Shown here: one piece after another, positions 1 to 7,168 of the stretch | How positions within the stretch are numbered: position 1 is the stretch's first letter | How the letters are laid out: every line of letters begins with the position of its first letter | Assembly: GCA_041179245.1 (NCBI GenBank) | Contig: JBEGTT010000128.1 | Location: 1-21,999 of the forward strand | Origin: JBEGTT01 sp041179245 | GTDB taxonomy: Bacteria > Pseudomonadota > Gammaproteobacteria > Burkholderiales > Rhodocyclaceae | Direction of reading: 5' to 3' | DNA length: 21,999 bases | Notes under the pieces: generated by a model | The model's database searches: none | What the model was told of the DNA's origin: nothing | The model's input: only the letters and a program-made list of their open reading frames with translations | Made by a program: the position numbers and the translations under genes

Positions 1-397
1 TCTTTGACCATGAAGGCTTTTTCATCTGGTGCCATTCCCGGGCGATTGCCTCAAACGAATCAACAGCAGGAAGGCCAGCATTAAGCCGTCGCTTGTCCTC
101 GTTGTTCTTGGCTTGCACTTCCTTTGCTGCTTTGCGTAGGTCACTTGGGTCTGTGCCATGCTCAACAAGCTCCCTCGATTCCACGGCTTTCTTTCTGGCC
201 AGCGAAAGTGTCACAGCAGGATAGGTGCCCATTGATAAGGTCTTGCGTTTGCCGTTGCTTGTGTAATCAAAACGCCAATAACCAACCGCTTCACCCTTTG
301 GCAACAGGTAAAGCCCACCGCCATCATCCAGCCGGCTAGTCTCGCCAGTCTTGAGGCGGTTTTTAATCCCTTGGTCTGTCAGTAATTGAATGGCCAT
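1..397 (-). CDS. Tyrosine-type integrase, N-terminal part (runs off window)
   Basis: Site-specific recombinase of the phage/P4-integrase type, expected to insert and excise an integrative element at the neighbouring tRNA gene. Only the first 132 codons are in the window, starting at an ATG at 397 and continuing past base 1. The visible part reads as the arm-type DNA-binding domain common at the N-terminus of these integrases (DUF4102-like): a short lead, then LDDGGGLYLLP, a WRFDY strand, the RKTLSMGTYPAVTLSLAR motif near residues 50-70, and a linker beginning the SAM-like core-binding domain (SFEAIAREWHQ). The catalytic domain with the R-H-R-Y residues lies outside the window, so activity cannot be judged. 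The gene starts 172 bases from the tRNA-Leu 3' end and reads away from it, as expected for a tRNA-integrated island extending leftwards. The ribosome binding site is weak (AAGAAAG-like). Confidence 0.85.
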   Translation of the reverse strand, partial: MAIQLLTDQGIKNRLKTGETSRLDDGGGLYLLPKGEAVGYWRFDYTSNGKRKTLSMGTYPAVTLSLARKKAVESRELVEHGTDPSDLRKAAKEVQAKNNEDKRRLNAGLPAVDSFEAIAREWHQMKKPSWSK

Positions 398-488
398 TGC
401 AGTAACTTTCTTGTGCAGTAACAGGTAAAAAAGCAGTTACTGCGAAACTTACTGCAAAAATCATCGGATTTCAATGGATGTTACTGCA
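398..488. repeat. Five copies of a TGCAGTAAC-type 9-mer upstream of the integrase
   Basis: Seen directly. TGCAGTAAC occurs at 398-406 and 414-422. The opposite orientation, GTTACTGC(A), occurs at 436-443 (inside a near-palindrome GCAGTTACTGC, 433-443), as CTTACTGCA at 448-456 and as GTTACTGCA at 480-488. A weaker TATACTGCA sits at 543-551. Two direct copies face three inverted ones between the integrase start and the tRNA terminator. Likely roles (inferred) are arm-type binding sites for the integrase or its excisionase, or operator sites for control of int. Confidence 0.6.
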
Positions 489-501
489 CCAACCCGGACA
501 A

Positions 502-535
502 TAAAAAACCCGCATTCTTTGTGAGGGAGCGGGTT
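502..535 (-). terminator. Rho-independent terminator after tRNA-Leu
   Basis: On the minus strand a 7-bp stem AACCCGC/GCGGGTT (535-529 and 513-507) closes a 15-base loop and is followed directly by a T-run (complement of the A-tract 503-508). It lies 35 bases past the tRNA 3' end, in the right orientation to terminate that transcript and shield the integrase. If the tRNA 3' end is the attachment site, this terminator belongs to the inserted element rather than the original chromosome. Confidence 0.7.
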
Positions 536-569
536 ATAGGTCTATACTGCACTTGCATGGATTGTTATT

Positions 570-656
570 TGGTGCCCGGGACCGGAGTCGAACCGGTACA
601 GTATTTCTACCGAGGGATTTTAAGTCCCTTGTGTCTACCTATTTCACCACCCGGGC
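570..656 (-). tRNA. tRNA-Leu (anticodon TAA)
   Basis: An 87-base cloverleaf read on the minus strand. The acceptor stem GCCCGGG (656-650) pairs with CCCGGGC, followed by discriminator A and an encoded CCA (572-570). The anticodon stem GGGA/TCCC holds loop CTTAAAA, giving anticodon TAA. A long variable arm (class II tRNA) and GGTTCGACTCC in the T arm fit leucine. The gene is intact, as expected when an element integrates into the tRNA 3' half and restores it. The left neighbour is an integrase gene, so the 3' half is the probable attachment core. Confidence 0.95.
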
Positions 657-686
657 AGGAAGGCAAAGTAAATCTAACGGGGCGCG

Positions 687-717
687 ATTATAGCGTTTGC
701 GGGAATCGTTTTGGAAG
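687..717 (-). promoter_or_regulatory. Promoter of tRNA-Leu
   Basis: On the minus strand a perfect TATAAT (complement of 687-692) is followed by a GC-rich discriminator, CGCGCCCC, typical of stable-RNA promoters under stringent control. A -35 element is poor; the best candidate is TTCCAA with an 18-base spacer. The start point would lie about 25 bases before the mature tRNA. The promoter region overlaps the ribosome binding site of the divergent rmuC. Confidence 0.55.
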
Positions 718-725
718 GAAATGGG

Positions 726-2102
726 ATGAATATGCCGGAATGGGTGGGTTGGGTGATTGGCGCTACGGCGGTCATTGGGTTGGGAGCGGGGTATCTGGTG
801 GCGTCTTGGCAGCGGAAAAGCCAGATGCGAGATGCTACTGATTCGGCTATTTGGCAGTCACAAATGCAAGCTGCGTTGCAGGATGGACTGGCTCGACTTG
901 AGCGGGAGCTACGAGAAGAGCTGGCCAGAGGCCGTCGTGAATCTGCTGAAGAATCCTTTCGTGATCGCGAGGAACAGGCGCAATCTTCTAATCGATTGGC
1001 TCAGACATTAACTGCGCAAGTGGTGCAATTGGGTAGCTTGCAAGGTGAGCGGCTAGATGCCTTTGCCAAAGATTTGAGCCGTTTTTCTGGCACCTTGGAT
1101 GAGCGTTTTGAACAACTGCGAGTGGCGGTTGAGCTCCGTTTGCAAGCGCTGCAGACCGATAACGCCAGTAAGCTCGAAGCGATGCGCCAAACGGTGGACG
1201 AAAAACTGCACGCGACACTGGAACAACGACTGGGCGAATCCTTCAAATTGGTCAGCGAACGGCTGGAGCAGGTTCACCGGGGTTTGGGGGAGATGCAAAC
1301 CTTGGCTACGGGGGTGGGTGACCTGAAGCGGGTGCTTACTAATGTCAAAACGCGCGGCACCTGGGGTGAGGTTCAACTGGGATCATTGCTCGAACAAATT
1401 TTGACCCGGGAACAGTACGCAGAAAATATTGCTACCTGCCCCGGCAGTAATGACCGCGTCGAATTTGCAATTCGCTTACCCGGCAACGAGAGCCCGGTGT
1501 GGTTGCCCATTGATGCCAAATTCCCGCTAGAGGATTACCAGCGGCTACAAGAGGCGCAGGACCAAGTTGATCCTGTTGCGGTGGAAGCCGCCGCTCGCAG
1601 TTTAGAGCAGCGCCTGAAGCATGAAGCTCGCACTATTCGAGAAAAATACGTCTCGCCCCCTGCTACTACTGATTTCGCTATTCTTTATTTGCCGATTGAA
1701 GGGCTTTACGCGGAAGTGTTGCGCCGCCCCGGTTTGGCGGAAACCTTGCAACGGGAATGGCGGATCAATATCGCTGGCCCGACCACCTTAGCGGCCATGC
1801 TGAATAGCCTGCAAATGGGATTCAAAACACTGGCCATTGAACAACGTTCTGCCGAAGTTTGGTCAATTCTGGGTGCGGTAAAAAGCGAGTTCGGTAAATT
1901 TGGCGAGGCATTGGCGCATACCAAGAAGAAGTTGGAAGAAGCCAGCAACAGCATTGGAAAAGCAGAAACCCGGACGCGGGTGCTGTCCCGCAAACTTAAA
2001 GAGGTGGAAGCACTTCCCGCCGCAGAAGCGCTTAGGTATGTCGGCAGCGAAGCAGAAGGATTGGCTTCTGACGACTTGGAATCGGATCTGGAAGAGGCTT
2101 AG
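726..2102 (+). CDS. rmuC: DNA recombination protein RmuC
   Basis: RmuC family proteins limit rearrangements at inverted repeats and are thought to be nuclease-like. The 458-residue product has an N-terminal membrane segment (about residues 7-27), a long coiled coil rich in Arg, Glu and Gln (about 30-190), and then the conserved RmuC core with GTWGE (211-215) and LPIDAKFP (260-267), which carries the acidic/Lys pair of the PDDEXK-like fold. I chose ATG 726 because GGAAGGA lies 6 bases upstream; an in-frame TTG at 711 lies before that site, and ATG 732 is also possible. Length is usual for the family. The gene converges on murJ with only 18 bases between stops and no obvious hairpin terminator. 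Confidence 0.93.
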   Translation: MNMPEWVGWVIGATAVIGLGAGYLVASWQRKSQMRDATDSAIWQSQMQAALQDGLARLERELREELARGRRESAEESFRDREEQAQSSNRLAQTLTAQVVQLGSLQGERLDAFAKDLSRFSGTLDERFEQLRVAVELRLQALQTDNASKLEAMRQTVDEKLHATLEQRLGESFKLVSERLEQVHRGLGEMQTLATGVGDLKRVLTNVKTRGTWGEVQLGSLLEQILTREQYAENIATCPGSNDRVEFAIRLPGNESPVWLPIDAKFPLEDYQRLQEAQDQVDPVAVEAAARSLEQRLKHEARTIREKYVSPPATTDFAILYLPIEGLYAEVLRRPGLAETLQREWRINIAGPTTLAAMLNSLQMGFKTLAIEQRSAEVWSILGAVKSEFGKFGEALAHTKKKLEEASNSIGKAETRTRVLSRKLKEVEALPAAEALRYVGSEAEGLASDDLESDLEEA

Positions 2103-2120
2103 CCACTTGGGGGTAAATTT

Positions 2121-3665
2121 TTAGGCTTGTCGCTTGAAGTCCGCTAAACGGAATCCCAGTAGGGCAAGGGTGGCAAAATAGCCGACAATGGCCAACGGCA
2201 ATAACCACCCCAGCCAAGCTAGGCGGCCAACGGTGGTTGCGGCCAGCCAGTCGGCAGTTTGTCCACGTGTAGACCAGACCAGAATGGACATCACCAACAA
2301 CCCGGCTAGCAACTTCAGGGTGAATTTCCCCCATCCGGGCTGCGGCTGATAAACCCCTTGTTCGCGTAAGCCCCGGTATAACAATCCGGCATTCAGGCAG
2401 GCGGCTAAGCCAATCGAAAGTGCTAACCCGGCATGGCTTAAGGGAATGATGAAACAGAGGTTCATGATCTGTGTGGCGACCAGTGAAACCAACGCAATTT
2501 TGACGGGTGTACGAATGTTTTGGCGGGCATAAAAGCCGGGGGCCAGCACTTTCACCAGAATCATTCCGGTAAGGCCAATGCTATAAGCCATCAATGCCGA
2601 ACTGGTTTGTTGAACATCTTGGGCGGTAAAAGCACCGTGGAAAAATAAAGTGGCAATTAGCGGGTCCGCCAGCAAGGCCAGCCCTAAGGCGGAGGGGGCC
2701 GCCAGCAATAGGGTCAGTCGTAGCCCCCAATCCAGCAGGCGGGAATATTCCGCAGTGTCTTGGTTGGCATGGTGTTTGGTGAGTGACGGCAACAGGATGG
2801 TGCCGAGTGCGGCCCCTAATAACCCAGCAGGAAACTCCATCAGGCGATCTGCGTAGTAAAGCCAAGAAACACTGCCGTGAGCCAAAAAAGAGGCAAACAC
2901 CGTATTGATGAGTAGGCTGATCTGGGAAACCGAGACGCCCAGAATGGCCGGTGCCATTAAACGCAGAACCCGCTTGACACCATCATTACGCCAAGCCGCG
3001 CAGATATTCAGCGAAAGCGTTGGCAAGCGGCCTAGTTTTTTTAGTGCCCACATCTGCAAGCCAAGCTGCAAAATGCCGCCCAGAAATACGGACCAAGCCA
3101 GCACTAAGGCGGGTGGCTCGAAGTAGGGGGCGGCCCATAAAGCCATCGCAATGAATGCCACATTGAGCAGCGTTGGGGTGAATGCCGGAATGGCAAAACG
3201 ACTCCATGTGTTCAGAATACCTGCGCCCAGTGCGACCAAGGACATGAAAAAAATGTAGGGGAAGGTAATGCGGGTCAGGGTGACGGTCAGATCGAATTTG
3301 TCTGGCTCAGAGACAAAACCCGGTGCGGAAATCCATACTAGCCAAGGGGCGCCAATAACCCCAATAGTGGTTACGGCTAATAAGGCCAACGTCAGTACGC
3401 TGGCGACATCATTCAGCAGGGTTTGTGTCTCCGCCTCGCCGCGCTGGTTTTTATATTCGCCAAGAATCGGTACGAAGGCTTGGGAAAAAGCCCCTTCCGC
3501 AAACATCCGGCGCAACAGATTGGGCAGTTTGAAGGCCACAAAAAATGCATCTGTCGCCAAGCCGGCCCCAAAGGTTCGGGCAATCACAAAATCCCGGACA
3601 AAACCCAGAATGCGGGATAACAGGGTCATACCACTGACCGTTGCCAGCGTGCGGAGAAGATTCAT
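2121..3665 (-). CDS. murJ: Lipid II flippase MurJ (MviN)
   Basis: Integral inner-membrane protein of the MOP superfamily that moves lipid II to the periplasmic face for peptidoglycan synthesis. The 514-residue product (E. coli MurJ is about 511) begins MNLLRTLATVSGMTLLSRILGF, the typical family N-terminus, followed by FVRDFVIARTFGAG and DAFFVAFKLPNLLRR. The rest is a series of hydrophobic segments consistent with 14 helices, including FAEGAFSQAFVPI. An in-frame reading could start 32 codons further upstream, but that extension is hydrophilic and lies before the conserved N-terminus, so I used ATG 3665. No strong Shine-Dalgarno is visible. A Sel1-repeat gene lies 46 bases upstream on the same strand, and the two may be co-transcribed. 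Confidence 0.96.
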   Translation of the reverse strand: MNLLRTLATVSGMTLLSRILGFVRDFVIARTFGAGLATDAFFVAFKLPNLLRRMFAEGAFSQAFVPILGEYKNQRGEAETQTLLNDVASVLTLALLAVTTIGVIGAPWLVWISAPGFVSEPDKFDLTVTLTRITFPYIFFMSLVALGAGILNTWSRFAIPAFTPTLLNVAFIAMALWAAPYFEPPALVLAWSVFLGGILQLGLQMWALKKLGRLPTLSLNICAAWRNDGVKRVLRLMAPAILGVSVSQISLLINTVFASFLAHGSVSWLYYADRLMEFPAGLLGAALGTILLPSLTKHHANQDTAEYSRLLDWGLRLTLLLAAPSALGLALLADPLIATLFFHGAFTAQDVQQTSSALMAYSIGLTGMILVKVLAPGFYARQNIRTPVKIALVSLVATQIMNLCFIIPLSHAGLALSIGLAACLNAGLLYRGLREQGVYQPQPGWGKFTLKLLAGLLVMSILVWSTRGQTADWLAATTVGRLAWLGWLLPLAIVGYFATLALLGFRLADFKRQA

Positions 3666-3710
3666 GAGCGCGTCAGAATGGTGTCTGCGTTGATAGAAGA
3701 AAGTGGCGCG

Positions 3711-3740
3711 ATTATAATTCCCCGCTGGGTTGCCGCTGTA
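3711..3740 (-). promoter_or_regulatory. murJ: Possible murJ promoter (-10 TATAAT)
   Basis: The minus strand has a perfect TATAAT (complement of 3711-3716) followed by CGCGCC, about 46 bases before the murJ ATG. The -10 overlaps the stop codon of the Sel1-repeat gene. No good -35 is seen, so this is tentative. Confidence 0.3.
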
Positions 3741-4326
3741 CGTTTGCTCGATAGACCGCATCAGTGTTGATTTGCACAGCGTCGTATTCCGCTAGGCCTA
3801 ATAGGCGTGCGCGATTTTGCAGTTCAGTACCTAGCGCCTCATCCTGCAATACACCACTACCCGTCATATACAACCTACCCAGTTGATACAGCGCTGGTGG
3901 GTAATTGGCATCCATTGCAAGTCGAAGCATATCCACCGCTAACTTTTCATTTTTGGGGTAACCGAACTCTCCGTTCCAGTAGCGTTGCCCTTGTGTGAAG
4001 TAGTGAACGGACGCTGATAGATTTGGTAATTCAGTGGGTGCAATGCCCGAAGTTTTAGAAGGAGAAGTCGCGTTCTTCCTCAAAATCAAATTGCGAAGTT
4101 GCTGCTGGAAAGCATCCTCATTCCTTGGGCGGCCATCCGTAGATTCAAGGTTACCGTTTTGTAGTACGCCACCTTTACCAAGGTAAGGTGAAACGGCAGC
4201 AGGTTCCTTGGCTTGGCCAAAAGGCTGAAGCGGAATCCAAGCCTTGTTTGCCTGGGCGTGCGCTACACCCGACAAAAGCCCAAGAACTGCAAGTACAGCA
4301 GCTCCAAAAATTTGACAAAAAAACAC
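3712..4326 (-). CDS. Secreted Sel1/TPR-like repeat protein
   Basis: Product of about 204 residues with a clear signal peptide: a hydrophobic stretch followed by GVAHA and a likely cleavage before QANKAW. The middle (about 30-105) is low in recognisable features. Residues about 108-180 match Sel1-like repeats: SVHYFTQGQRYWNGEFGYPKN, then ALYQLGRLYMTGSGV with an Asp-Glu-Ala continuation and a RARLLG end. Sel1 repeats are helical hairpins used for protein contacts, often at the cell envelope. The partner is unknown. The start is uncertain: GTG 4326 lies 8 bases after GGGAG and is preferred, while TTG 4329 is also possible. It precedes murJ on the same strand, but a role in cell-wall synthesis would be inference from position only. 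Confidence 0.75.
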   Translation of the reverse strand: MFFCQIFGAAVLAVLGLLSGVAHAQANKAWIPLQPFGQAKEPAAVSPYLGKGGVLQNGNLESTDGRPRNEDAFQQQLRNLILRKNATSPSKTSGIAPTELPNLSASVHYFTQGQRYWNGEFGYPKNEKLAVDMLRLAMDANYPPALYQLGRLYMTGSGVLQDEALGTELQNRARLLGLAEYDAVQINTDAVYRANVQRQPSGEL

Positions 4327-4369
4327 CAAATCTGCTCCCTCTGCGACATGGGTTATACCCAGATTTATT

Positions 4370-4582
4370 TTTTAGCTGAAAAAATTATACGGTTTGAGCA
4401 AAATCGCTATTGACAAATACCGCCACGCTTAATTCATTGATTTTAAATAGAAATAAATTTTGCTTAATTTTTAATCAGGATCAAGGTGAGCCTGTTGGGG
4501 CGGTCATGTATAAGCGTAATTCACCGGTTTTTCACAGAGTTATCCACAGTTTTTGTGGGTAACTTTCAAAACCCCTTCTGGA
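4370..4582. other. AT-rich non-coding stretch with DnaA-box-like cluster
   Basis: No coding sequence is supported here. Bases 4370-4480 are AT-rich. To the right are three 9-mers close to the DnaA consensus TTATNCACA: TTTTTCACA (4528-4536, one mismatch), TTATCCACA (4540-4548, exact) and, inverted, TTACCCACA (complement of 4554-4562, one mismatch). Boxes two and three form an inverted repeat around a 5-base spacer. This could be a DnaA-responsive regulatory site or titration site. No dnaA, dnaN, rpmH or parAB gene is present to argue for a chromosomal origin. Confidence 0.4.
4384..4420 (-). promoter_or_regulatory. Possible promoter for the Sel1-repeat gene
   Basis: A perfect TATAAT on the minus strand (complement of 4384-4389) lies about 55 bases upstream of the Sel1-repeat gene start. 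A TTGTCA at the -35 side has a spacer of 21, longer than usual, so only the -10 is convincing. Confidence 0.35.
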
Positions 4583-5122
4583 TTATAGAGTTAGGCTCTT
4601 TTTTACCGATAGCGTGACTAAGAAAGGGAATTCTTTATCGGCAGATTGGGTAATCCGAAAGCCTTGTCCAATAGTTCGAGCAACCCAAGCCTCCAGCACC
4701 TTGAGGTCTACCGCTTCACAGCGAAGGTCTGCAATGATGCAGTCTTGATCTTGGTATACCGGGAAGTCAGTGCAACCCACTGGCTTGATTTCCTGATCGT
4801 AGACTCGGCACGACGTACGTTCCTCGTCGTAAGCGGGACAGGCTTTGCCATGGATGTAGTAGAGCCCATTCCCTGCACGAACTTCCTTGGGGCCCTTACC
4901 TGTGGAGAGGCGTTTGTCGAAGACAGTACGCGGCTCTGCGAGCTGCCAAAACGACTTGAGTTGTTTCCAGTTCAGTTCGAGGACAAGCGTCTCAAGTTTG
5001 CAACAAGGATTCGCGCACGTAGGGCATCGAGGGATGATAACGGCGGCCTGAAAGGCGGCCATTGCTGCGGCAAGATCCTTTGCCAAGAGGCGGCGGGAGT
5101 GGCGAGAATCACGAGATTTCAT
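4583..5122 (-). CDS. YkgJ-family cysteine-cluster protein
   Basis: 179-residue protein with the cysteine layout of the YkgJ/UPF0153 family, thought to bind a zinc or iron-sulphur cluster. An N-terminal CPTCANPCC gives Cys33, Cys36, Cys40 and Cys41. A second group follows at Cys95 (CPAY), Cys105 (SCRVY) and Cys117 (PVGCTDFPVY), and further cysteines lie at 128 and 135. The substrate or reaction is unknown for the family. No Shine-Dalgarno stands before the ATG at 5122; an internal Met at residue 21 is a possible alternative that keeps all the cysteines. The gene is divergent from the small gene at 5214. Confidence 0.8.
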   Translation of the reverse strand: MKSRDSRHSRRLLAKDLAAAMAAFQAAVIIPRCPTCANPCCKLETLVLELNWKQLKSFWQLAEPRTVFDKRLSTGKGPKEVRAGNGLYYIHGKACPAYDEERTSCRVYDQEIKPVGCTDFPVYQDQDCIIADLRCEAVDLKVLEAWVARTIGQGFRITQSADKEFPFLVTLSVKKSLTL

Positions 5123-5213
5123 CGATGAGTTGGCAAGGAGTGTGTATTGGATTGTGGAAGTGGCGCTACAGGCTCAGTATACGGTTAACTTTGAGCTTTA
5201 TTAGGAGTGTTGC

Positions 5214-5402
5214 GTGATGACCCAGAAACGACCTTCTGCCTTGCAAAAGATATTTGCGAGAAAAGAACCGATAGCAAAATACCGATCGGAACTACAAGCT
5301 AAGTGTTCTGTCGTTGGCTTGGATCTGCGCGACAAAGAGTCAACCCAAAAAACGGCAAAAGAGATCAGCGAGATCATTCGTGCCTGGTTGAATAAACACT
5401 GA
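5214..5402 (+). CDS. Small basic hypothetical protein (62 aa)
   Basis: Not recognised. A short, Lys/Arg-rich, soluble protein predicted to be largely helical (ALQKIFARKEPIAKYRSEL, then TAKEISEIIRAWLNKH). A good AGGAG at 5203-5207 precedes a GTG at 5214 (6-base gap) and an immediately following ATG at 5217 (9-base gap); either could be the start. It lies 13 bases before the small membrane-protein gene on the same strand, so the two probably form a pair. The promoter must lie in the 91-base gap it shares with the divergent YkgJ-like gene. Confidence 0.6.
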   Translation: MMTQKRPSALQKIFARKEPIAKYRSELQAKCSVVGLDLRDKESTQKTAKEISEIIRAWLNKH

Positions 5403-5415
5403 GATTGACCAACGC

Positions 5416-5580
5416 GTGACGTACTTTAGCAACTCATTGACCTTCAAATGGCTGGCTTACCTGCTGCTGGTTTTTTCTCTGACGGGATTGGCTTTCGAAT
5501 TCCCGTTTTTATTTGAGCTTCCACTGGTAGGCGCCATTGGTGGTGCGTACTGGATTTTCTTTCGGGGAAACTCAGCTTAG
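5416..5580 (+). CDS. Small two-helix membrane protein (54 aa)
   Basis: Not recognised, but it reads as a real short membrane protein. From GTG 5416 the product begins with a polar VTYFSNSLTFK, then a hydrophobic helix (WLAYLLLVFSLTGLAF), a short turn (EFPFLFE), a second hydrophobic segment (LPLVGAIGGAYWIFF) and a tail RGNSA. An in-frame stop at 5389-5391 excludes a longer form, and no good Shine-Dalgarno is seen, so translation may be coupled to the small gene 13 bases upstream. Its TAG (5578-5580) overlaps the TAA of the facing histidine kinase gene (5579-5577). Function is unknown; an interaction with the kinase would be speculation. Confidence 0.55.
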   Translation: MTYFSNSLTFKWLAYLLLVFSLTGLAFEFPFLFELPLVGAIGGAYWIFFRGNSA

Positions 5581-7163
5581 GCAATTTTGAGGGTGAAGTG
5601 GAATTCGCTGCCACATCCTTCTGTGCTTTCAACCCAGATTGTTCCCCCCATCAGCTCAACGAGCCTACGCGTAATGGTTAGGCCCAGACCGGTTCCGCCA
5701 TATTTGCGGGTAATAGAACCATCAGCTTGGGAGAACGCATCAAAGATACGTTTGACTTGGCTGGGTGACATGCCAATCCCGGTGTCTTTAACAACAACAT
5801 GCAGCAGTTGAATGCCGCTACTGTCACTTTCGGCTGTTGCGGCAAGCGATATTGAACCTTGGGGCGTGAATTTAAGGGCATTCCCAACCAAATTGAACAG
5901 TATTTGCTTGAGCCGGATGGGGTCAGACCTTATTAAAGCGGAAACGTTATCCTGAACGTTGCAGAATAGATCGAGATGTTTCTCTTTTGCGCGCAAACCG
6001 AAGGAAGTCATGACTTCGTTCAGGGTGTCACGAATATTGAACGGAATTTCTTCAATAGACATCTTCCCGGCTTCTATCTTCGAAAAATCAAGGATGTCGT
6101 TGATGATGCCCAGCAAATGATGGGCTGACGACTGAATGGTTTCGACCCAATCACGCTGTTCTGCATCAAGCTGGGTATCCAGAACCAGTTCAGCCATCCC
6201 GATAACGCCATTCATGGGCGTGCGTATTTCGTGGCTCATATTGGCCAAGAACTCACTTTTGGTCCGGTTGGCTTCTTCGGCGGCCGTTTTGGCTAACTCC
6301 AGTTCTAGCCGGCGGGCTTCCCGTTCTCGAACCAGTTTGGCAATGACGTCGGATAGCGCGGCAATATCCTCGCTGGCGCCCTCGGTTTCTTCTGTACAGC
6401 CTTCAGGCAATAAACTGGATACCGTTGCTCTCAGGGCTGTCAGCGCTTGTTCACGGGAGTCCAGTTCCTTTTGCAAGCTGACCGTGGTTCTTTGCAAAAC
6501 CTCAAAAGCGGGACGAAATTCTGAGGGGACGTCCTTAATGAGCTGGGCTGATTCAGCGATTTTCCCTTCGTTACGGAAATCTTGTTCGAAGACGTGTACC
6601 CGGCTCAAGGTGCCCAGCCAGCGACGAATCGGAAACCAGATCGCCAGCATGCCGCCGATTAAACAAAGTAGCGCAAAATCGAGAACGGTATAGATCAGCT
6701 GCCATAGGCCATAGGCAATCTCTTCTGCCGAAAACACGAGGCGCAGAACGCCATAGTCTTTGCCGCCAGCAGAGATGGTGCGATTAACGTCGTAGAGATC
6801 GGCACGGATAGCCTCAAGTAGCCAGTCTGGTGCCTTTGCCTCGTCGGGCGGGGAACTTACGGTGATTACCCCGCCATCTAGGTCAATGAAGCTGGCGGAA
6901 GAGAATTGGGAACCCGAGATAGCTCGCTGAAGGGTGCGCTGAATGGTGTCGTAATCGCCAATAATGGCGCTGTCTGAAATAGTCTGCGCGGCCACTTCCA
7001 CGAGCATGGTGGCAGAGCGTTGCACCTTTTCAACCGTTTCGTTGTACTGAAACTGATAAAACAAAACCAAGCTGCTACCTACGAATAGGAGAAGTGTCGC
7101 GGAGTACAGCGAATAAACCCTAGCAACTAGGGATTGGGGAAGAATTCGATCCAAGCGGCTCAT
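5577..7163 (-). CDS. Membrane sensor histidine kinase, no receiver domain
   Basis: 528-residue two-component sensor. A first transmembrane helix (about 13-35) is followed by a periplasmic region of about 120 residues, a second helix (about 157-178) and a linker with at best a diverged HAMP, leading into a coiled coil (about 275-300). The HisKA domain has the H box SHEIRTPMN with phospho-acceptor His311. The ATPase domain has the N box LFNLVGNALKF (about 422-432), the G1 box DTGIGM (460-465), the F box IFDAFSQADG and the G2 box GGTGLGL (489-495). All catalytic motifs are intact. There is no receiver or Hpt domain and no response regulator in the window, so its partner is elsewhere. It starts 5 bases after the stop of the PhnD-type binding protein, which suggests that protein delivers its signal. 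Confidence 0.93.
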   Translation of the reverse strand: MSRLDRILPQSLVARVYSLYSATLLLFVGSSLVLFYQFQYNETVEKVQRSATMLVEVAAQTISDSAIIGDYDTIQRTLQRAISGSQFSSASFIDLDGGVITVSSPPDEAKAPDWLLEAIRADLYDVNRTISAGGKDYGVLRLVFSAEEIAYGLWQLIYTVLDFALLCLIGGMLAIWFPIRRWLGTLSRVHVFEQDFRNEGKIAESAQLIKDVPSEFRPAFEVLQRTTVSLQKELDSREQALTALRATVSSLLPEGCTEETEGASEDIAALSDVIAKLVREREARRLELELAKTAAEEANRTKSEFLANMSHEIRTPMNGVIGMAELVLDTQLDAEQRDWVETIQSSAHHLLGIINDILDFSKIEAGKMSIEEIPFNIRDTLNEVMTSFGLRAKEKHLDLFCNVQDNVSALIRSDPIRLKQILFNLVGNALKFTPQGSISLAATAESDSSGIQLLHVVVKDTGIGMSPSQVKRIFDAFSQADGSITRKYGGTGLGLTITRRLVELMGGTIWVESTEGCGSEFHFTLKIA

Positions 7164-7168
7164 CGTGT

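Noticed and set aside
398..488. Repeat cluster read as a CRISPR array
   Set aside because: Units are only 9 bp, in both orientations, with uneven short spacing and no cas genes.
3268..3693. Plus-strand open frame of 141 codons opposite murJ
   Set aside because: Lies over the conserved N-terminal part of murJ; the composition (Arg/Ser/Ala-rich) is typical of antisense reading.
4370..4562. Chromosomal replication origin
   Set aside because: Only three box-like 9-mers and no dnaA, dnaN, rpmH, gidA or par genes nearby; reported only as a DnaA-box cluster.
4646..5128. Plus-strand open frame of 160 codons opposite the YkgJ-like gene
   Set aside because: Antisense to a gene with a conserved cysteine pattern; its own translation has no domain and no ribosome binding site.
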